From Eisenbergiella intestinigallinarum (lineage in GTDB: Bacteria > Bacillota > Clostridia > Lachnospirales > Lachnospiraceae), in the NCBI GenBank assembly GCA_019120115.1, contig DWVS01000113.1, positions 1 through 8,270 of the forward strand: a stretch of DNA of 8,270 bases. The letters run 5' to 3'. Below are positions 5,128-8,270 of the stretch, in pieces. The notes under the pieces are model-generated. The model was not told the DNA's origin. It ran no database searches and saw only the letters and a program-made list of their open reading frames with translations. A program made the position numbers and the translations under genes. Within the stretch, counting starts at the first letter, position 1, and each line of letters opens with the position of its first letter.

Positions 5128-6845
5128 ATACGGTGCAGCGTTTCTTCCGGCGGTATATTTTTTCCATGGTCGGAATCATGGTTCTGTTTTTTGCCGTCAA
5201 TGTTGCATTGCTCTCTGCCATTATGATCGCGGGAAGCATGAGCGGTTCGGACAGCTCTTTTTCCATAGGGGAGTTTTCTGATCATGTTATTTTGCAGGGT
5301 GGAAACTGGGTGGCAGACGATGCCGCCATATCCATGCTGCGGGAGGAATCCGCATGGGCGATGCTGTTGAATGAGGACGGCGATGTGGTATGGCAGCAGG
5401 ATCTGCCGGAAAATCTGCCGCGCTCCTATACGAGTGCGGAGGTTGCCTCTTTCAGCCGCTGGTATCTGGAGGACTATCCGGTAAAAATATGGACGCGTGC
5501 GGACGGCTGTCTTATGGTCGTCGGCTTCCAGCCCAGAACGCTGGTGAAATATTATTTTTCTCTGGAATGGCCCTATATGGGAGTTATGTTTGCCGGGATT
5601 GGGGCGGTCTTTATCGGCAATCTGGTGTTCATTGTTTTCCTGGTCCTGCGCAACACCCGCCGGGTGGAACGGGCCATGACTCCGATCCTGGAGGGCATTC
5701 AGAATTTAAGCCACGGCAGGGCGCAGTATCTTAAGGAACAGGGAGAACTGGCTGAGATCAACGCCGGGCTGAACCGGGCTGCGGATTATATGAGGAAAAA
5801 GGATAACACAAGAGCGGAATGGATCCGCGGCGTTTCCCATGATATCCGCACGCCGCTTTCGATGGTTCTGGGGTATGCCAGCGAGCTGGAAAATGACCGA
5901 GCCCTTCCTCAGGAGGCCAGAAAACAGGCAGGAATTATCCGGCGGGAAGGCGAGAAGATGAGACGATTGATCGACGAGCTGAACCTGACTACCAAACTGG
6001 AATATGCGCTTCAGCCCATCCGTTTCAAAGACGTGGACTGGGTGGAGATCAGCCGGCAGGCAGTCAGCGAAGTCCTGAACGGCGGGCTGGAAAGCCGCTA
6101 TGAGCTCATATTTACTGAAATGCATCCGGGTCGGCCCATTCACCTTTTGGGGGATGATGGGCTCCTGCGGCGTATGCTGGATAACCTGATCCGCAACAGC
6201 ATCACCCATAATCCCCAGGGATGCAGGATCGTGCTGTCTGTCGGCGAAGGAAATGGCCGTTGTCTGTGTATGGTTTCCGATGATGGAATGGGGATCGCTC
6301 CGGAATTCCTGAAAGTGTTGAATCGGGGAAATGACATTGCAAGCACCCGGGAGGGCGATGAAAGTGCGGAGCATGGCCTGGGCCTGAAGCTGGTGATGCA
6401 GATCGTCAAAGCACATCGGGGAACCATCTGCTTTGACGACAGCGTTCCGCATGGACTGGAGGTCAGAATTTCCCTTCCGGTCCTTCTAAACAAGGACCAG
6501 AGCCGCAATTCCCATGGCTATGATACCCGCGATGACGGGAATCAGGTTCTTACGGGCAAGCTCCGCAGGGGAGATGCCGCAGATGGCGGCGACGGGAACC
6601 ACGCCCCAGGGGATGACGGTGCCGCCGCCTACCCAGACGGTCGTGATCTGACCCAGAGCGGCCAGAACAGCGGTATCGAAGCCTGTGGATGCGGAGAAGG
6701 TGCCAGCGATGGAGCCAACCAGAGGAAGGCCGGAAAAGCCGGAGCCGTCCAGTCCGGTGATGACGCCCACAAGGATTTCGATGATCACACAGAAAACATT
6801 GTTGACGGGCACATGGGCGGAGATAAAGTAGCTGATATCATTTAA
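5124..6845 (+). CDS. Sensor histidine kinase with antisense-derived C-terminal tail
   Basis: This membrane kinase is the partner of the overlapping regulator and presumably senses antimicrobial peptide or envelope stress. Span 1 is about residues 14-36 and span 2 about 152-176. They enclose an external domain of about 115 residues (with FSRWYLEDYPVKIW at 110-123 and a GCLMVVGFQP stretch). Next come a HAMP-like linker and the dimerisation box VSHDIRTPLS with phosphoacceptor His239. The ATPase domain has N-box NLIRNSITHN (354-363), G1 DDGMG (386-390) and G2 HGLGLKLV (417-424). Kinases of this type end right after the last strand, here EVRISLPVLL (446-455). Instead the frame continues for about 118 Asp/Gly-rich residues to TAA 6843-6845, fully antisense to the end of the next gene. 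The tail has no recognisable domain. The start is ATG 5124 with AAGGAGG at 5110-5116. The kinase core is certain; the natural C-terminus is not. Confidence 0.9.
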   Translation: MNTVQRFFRRYIFSMVGIMVLFFAVNVALLSAIMIAGSMSGSDSSFSIGEFSDHVILQGGNWVADDAAISMLREESAWAMLLNEDGDVVWQQDLPENLPRSYTSAEVASFSRWYLEDYPVKIWTRADGCLMVVGFQPRTLVKYYFSLEWPYMGVMFAGIGAVFIGNLVFIVFLVLRNTRRVERAMTPILEGIQNLSHGRAQYLKEQGELAEINAGLNRAADYMRKKDNTRAEWIRGVSHDIRTPLSMVLGYASELENDRALPQEARKQAGIIRREGEKMRRLIDELNLTTKLEYALQPIRFKDVDWVEISRQAVSEVLNGGLESRYELIFTEMHPGRPIHLLGDDGLLRRMLDNLIRNSITHNPQGCRIVLSVGEGNGRCLCMVSDDGMGIAPEFLKVLNRGNDIASTREGDESAEHGLGLKLVMQIVKAHRGTICFDDSVPHGLEVRISLPVLLNKDQSRNSHGYDTRDDGNQVLTGKLRRGDAADGGDGNHAPGDDGAAAYPDGRDLTQSGQNSGIEACGCGEGASDGANQRKAGKAGAVQSGDDAHKDFDDHTENIVDGHMGGDKVADII

Positions 6846-7859
6846 AATGGCGGGAGCTCCTTCTCCAAGAATCCGCACGGCATAATCCTCGCTTCCCAGG
6901 AAGAAAAACGCGGCGATGACCAGAACAGGCGCAAAAATGCGGACGGAGAAGACAAAGCCTTCTTTGATATAGTCAACCGTATCGCTCAGAGCCGCCCGGA
7001 AGCCGGAGCCCGCGATGGTGATGATGCAGGTCAGGATGAGAGCTGCACCGGCGACCAGAGCCGTGGCGTCTCCGCCCTGGATATCCATCGTCACCATGGC
7101 TATGATAATGGCGGCAAAGGTGGCGGTGACCACAACGGCCAGAATCCGGGAGAGAACAGGACGTTTCATTTCAGAGACCGCGTAATCGGCAGTGATTTCC
7201 GGTTCGTTTTTTAAAAGGTTCTTCTTCATTTCCCGTTTCATCATGAAAAAGGAAACGGCGGCAGCCGTGATGGACATGACCAGCCAGAGCGGAACGGAGG
7301 CGGAGATGACGGAGGTCACCGGAAGTTCCGCGCTCGCCGCTGTGATGGCCGGCGCGCCCTGAATGAAGAAATCGGAAGAAAGCCCCATGCCGTGCCCGAA
7401 GATGTTCATCGCTACGGCAGCCCAGATGGCGGGAAGGCCTACGCGTCCGGCGACGGGCAGAAGAAGGGCGCCGATGAGCACCACTGCGGGAGAGGGCCAG
7501 ATGAGCCAGGAGACGATGAGCATGCACAGGCCGATTCCCCAGAACGCGCCGGAAGGCTTTCGGATGATTTTCCTGACGGGACGGATCATGAGTTCGTCGA
7601 TGCCCACGGTATGCATGGCCTTGGACAGGGCGGTGACCAGGGCGATGACCAGCATGATGCCGAACAGCTCACCGTTGGAAGCGATGATGGCGTTGTTCAG
7701 AATCTGAACAGACGACACCACGTTTCCCGTGTAGGCAAAACCGATCAGCAGGATACCGACCACGCAGGGAATGACGATTTCCTTTTTAAAAATGAGAAAC
7801 ACCAGAATGAGAATGGTCATAAAGATGAAAATATAGTGCGCAAGAGACAGAGTAACCAT
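6486..7859 (-). CDS. Multi-pass organic-anion-type permease (ion transporter superfamily)
   Basis: This 457-residue protein is almost entirely hydrophobic, with roughly ten to twelve membrane spans in two halves joined by a charged cytoplasmic loop (about 206-236). Each half has Gly/Pro-rich re-entrant-like segments, for example IWPSPAVVLIGALLLPVAGR (120-139) and GLDGSGFSGLPLVGS (369-383). This architecture is that of the ion transporter superfamily (CitMHS, DcuC, GntP, NhaD-like carriers). The likely substrate is an organic acid, but I cannot assign one. The start is ATG 7859 with AAAAGGGG (7874-7867) 7 bases upstream. The stop codon (6488-6486) lies exactly where the convergent kinase should end, and the last 119 codons are shared antisense with the kinase reading frame. 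It is divergent from a FAD-dependent oxidoreductase, which suggests uptake or export of that enzyme's substrate or product. Confidence 0.82.
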   Translation of the reverse strand: MVTLSLAHYIFIFMTILILVFLIFKKEIVIPCVVGILLIGFAYTGNVVSSVQILNNAIIASNGELFGIMLVIALVTALSKAMHTVGIDELMIRPVRKIIRKPSGAFWGIGLCMLIVSWLIWPSPAVVLIGALLLPVAGRVGLPAIWAAVAMNIFGHGMGLSSDFFIQGAPAITAASAELPVTSVISASVPLWLVMSITAAAVSFFMMKREMKKNLLKNEPEITADYAVSEMKRPVLSRILAVVVTATFAAIIIAMVTMDIQGGDATALVAGAALILTCIITIAGSGFRAALSDTVDYIKEGFVFSVRIFAPVLVIAAFFFLGSEDYAVRILGEGAPAILNDISYFISAHVPVNNVFCVIIEILVGVITGLDGSGFSGLPLVGSIAGTFSASTGFDTAVLAALGQITTVWVGGGTVIPWGVVPVAAICGISPAELARKNLIPVIAGIIAMGIAALVLV

Positions 7860-7943
7860 GAGAGAACCCCTTTTCTATGTAGGATATGGCGCAGAACACC
7901 CGGAAACAAACAGTGCCGCTGATACTCTGCTCCGTTAAAGTAA

Positions 7944-7972
7944 AAGGTAGCATAGGACAGAGGGAAAGTCAA
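7944..7972 (-). promoter_or_regulatory. Possible promoter for the permease gene
   Basis: On the minus strand TTGACT (7972-7967, five of six to the -35 consensus) is followed after 17 bases by TACCTT (7949-7944, a weak -10). It lies about 85 bases upstream of the permease start in the divergent intergenic region. The -10 is poor, so this is tentative. Confidence 0.35.
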
Positions 7973-8021
7973 TAATCAGGGCGAAAAACAGAAAGATTTC
8001 CGCCAATGTTCCAGCAGGGTA

Positions 8022-8050
8022 TTGACAAAAGAAGAGAAAAAAATTATGGT
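8022..8050 (+). promoter_or_regulatory. Sigma-A-type promoter for the FAD oxidoreductase
   Basis: A perfect TTGACA (8022-8027) is followed after exactly 17 bases by TATGGT (8045-8050, four of six to TATAAT). It points at the oxidoreductase gene and would give a leader of about 75 bases that contains a hairpin. Confidence 0.65.
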
Positions 8051-8072
8051 GGTCTTAAATGGGAATACTGTC

Positions 8073-8099
8073 CCTTTCCTTCAGGAGCGGAAGGAGAGG
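8073..8099 (+). promoter_or_regulatory. 10-bp hairpin in the oxidoreductase leader
   Basis: CCTTTCCTTC (8073-8082) pairs with GAAGGAGAGG (8090-8099) around a 7-base loop, with one G-U pair. The right arm contains a ribosome-binding-like GGAG stretch in front of ATG 8106. A smaller alternative pairing, GGGA (8061-8064) with TCCC (8071-8074), uses two of the same bases, so the two folds compete. There is no T tract after it, so it is not a standard terminator. Confidence 0.45.
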
Positions 8100-8133
8100 A
8101 ACGGTATGAAAAAGAATAAAGGAGAAGACAGTC

Positions 8134-8270
8134 ATGAAGAAAATTGTGATTGCAGGCGGCGGCTGGTCCGGATGTGCGGCCGCGATTGAAGCGAAAAAGC
8201 TGGGCGCTGAGGTTACCCTGCTGGAGAGGACGGATATGCTGCTTGGCACCGGTCTGGTGGGCGGCATCAT
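8134..8270 (+). CDS. FAD-dependent oxidoreductase, 5' part only
   Basis: The first 45 codons of a gene that continues past the right edge are present. The N-terminus KKIVIAGGGWSGCAAAIEA followed by AEVTLLERTD is a classic Rossmann dinucleotide-binding fold: strand, GGGxxG loop, helix, then an acidic residue (Glu31) at the end of the second strand that normally binds the adenosine ribose of FAD. LLGTGLVGG follows. The first residues are reminiscent of GidA/MnmG-like and related FAD enzymes, but the catalytic part is missing and I do not assign a reaction. The start is ATG 8134 with AGGAG (8120-8124) 9 bases upstream. It is divergent from the permease gene and has its own promoter at 8022-8050. 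Confidence 0.85.
   Translation, partial: MKKIVIAGGGWSGCAAAIEAKKLGAEVTLLERTDMLLGTGLVGGI

Noticed and set aside
5706..6452. Minus-strand open frame of 248 codons opposite the kinase
   Set aside because: It is the shadow of the catalytic core of the kinase, where H-box, N-box and G-box motifs are clear on the plus strand.
7392..7922. Plus-strand open frame of 176 codons opposite the permease
   Set aside because: It is Asp/Gly/His-rich antisense of a membrane protein gene, without start signals; the same composition as the accidental kinase tail.
8106..8189. 27-codon frame starting MKKNKGED before and into the oxidoreductase gene
   Set aside because: It has a plausible ribosome binding site but overlaps the real gene out of frame and encodes nothing recognisable; kept only as part of the leader observation.
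8055..8270. Minus-strand open frame at the right edge
   Set aside because: It is antisense to the clear Rossmann-fold start of the oxidoreductase.

Overview
The window looks like chromosomal DNA of a low- to mid-GC Clostridia-type Firmicute, probably a gut or anaerobic lineage. This is inferred from strong AGGAGG-type ribosome binding sites on nearly every gene, tight ATGA-style overlaps, a TTG start, a LanFEG-type peptide transporter and a TM1586-type nitroreductase. No rRNA, tRNA, CRISPR array, insertion sequence or phage gene is visible.

Layout. Positions 1-249 hold the 3' end of an unrecognised gene that may be frameshifted. A nitroreductase-family gene (302-979, +) follows and converges, across a stem-loop, on a four-gene minus-strand operon. 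In transcription order that operon is ABC ATPase (4274-3351), ABC-2 permease (3358-2555), second ABC-2 permease (2542-1739) and a repeat-bearing lipoprotein (1723-1106). Divergent from the ATPase, across 157 bp, is an OmpR-type response regulator (4432-5127, +) overlapping a sensor histidine kinase (5124-6845, +). The kinase reads without a stop into the antisense strand of a convergent multi-pass permease gene (7859-6486, -). The permease is divergent from a FAD-dependent oxidoreductase that runs off the right edge (8134-8270, +).

How it fits together. The central 5.4 kb resembles LanFEG / CprABC-CprRK lantibiotic and cationic-peptide resistance modules. The kinase would sense peptide or envelope stress, the regulator would bind the shared intergenic region, and the ATPase with its two permeases would remove peptide from the membrane. 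The lipoprotein is placed like a LanI-type accessory protein. No lantibiotic precursor or modification gene is present, so this looks like a stand-alone resistance cassette. The best operator candidate is a run of three (perhaps four) tandem 11-bp direct repeats just upstream of the ATPase gene.

Most unusual points: the about 118-residue kinase tail that is exactly codon-register antisense to the permease gene; the tandem 11-bp operator-like repeats; the three perfectly spaced 11-residue repeats at the mature N-terminus of the lipoprotein; and a structured leader upstream of the oxidoreductase. The right-hand pair (organic-acid-type permease and oxidoreductase) appears to be an unrelated metabolic unit.
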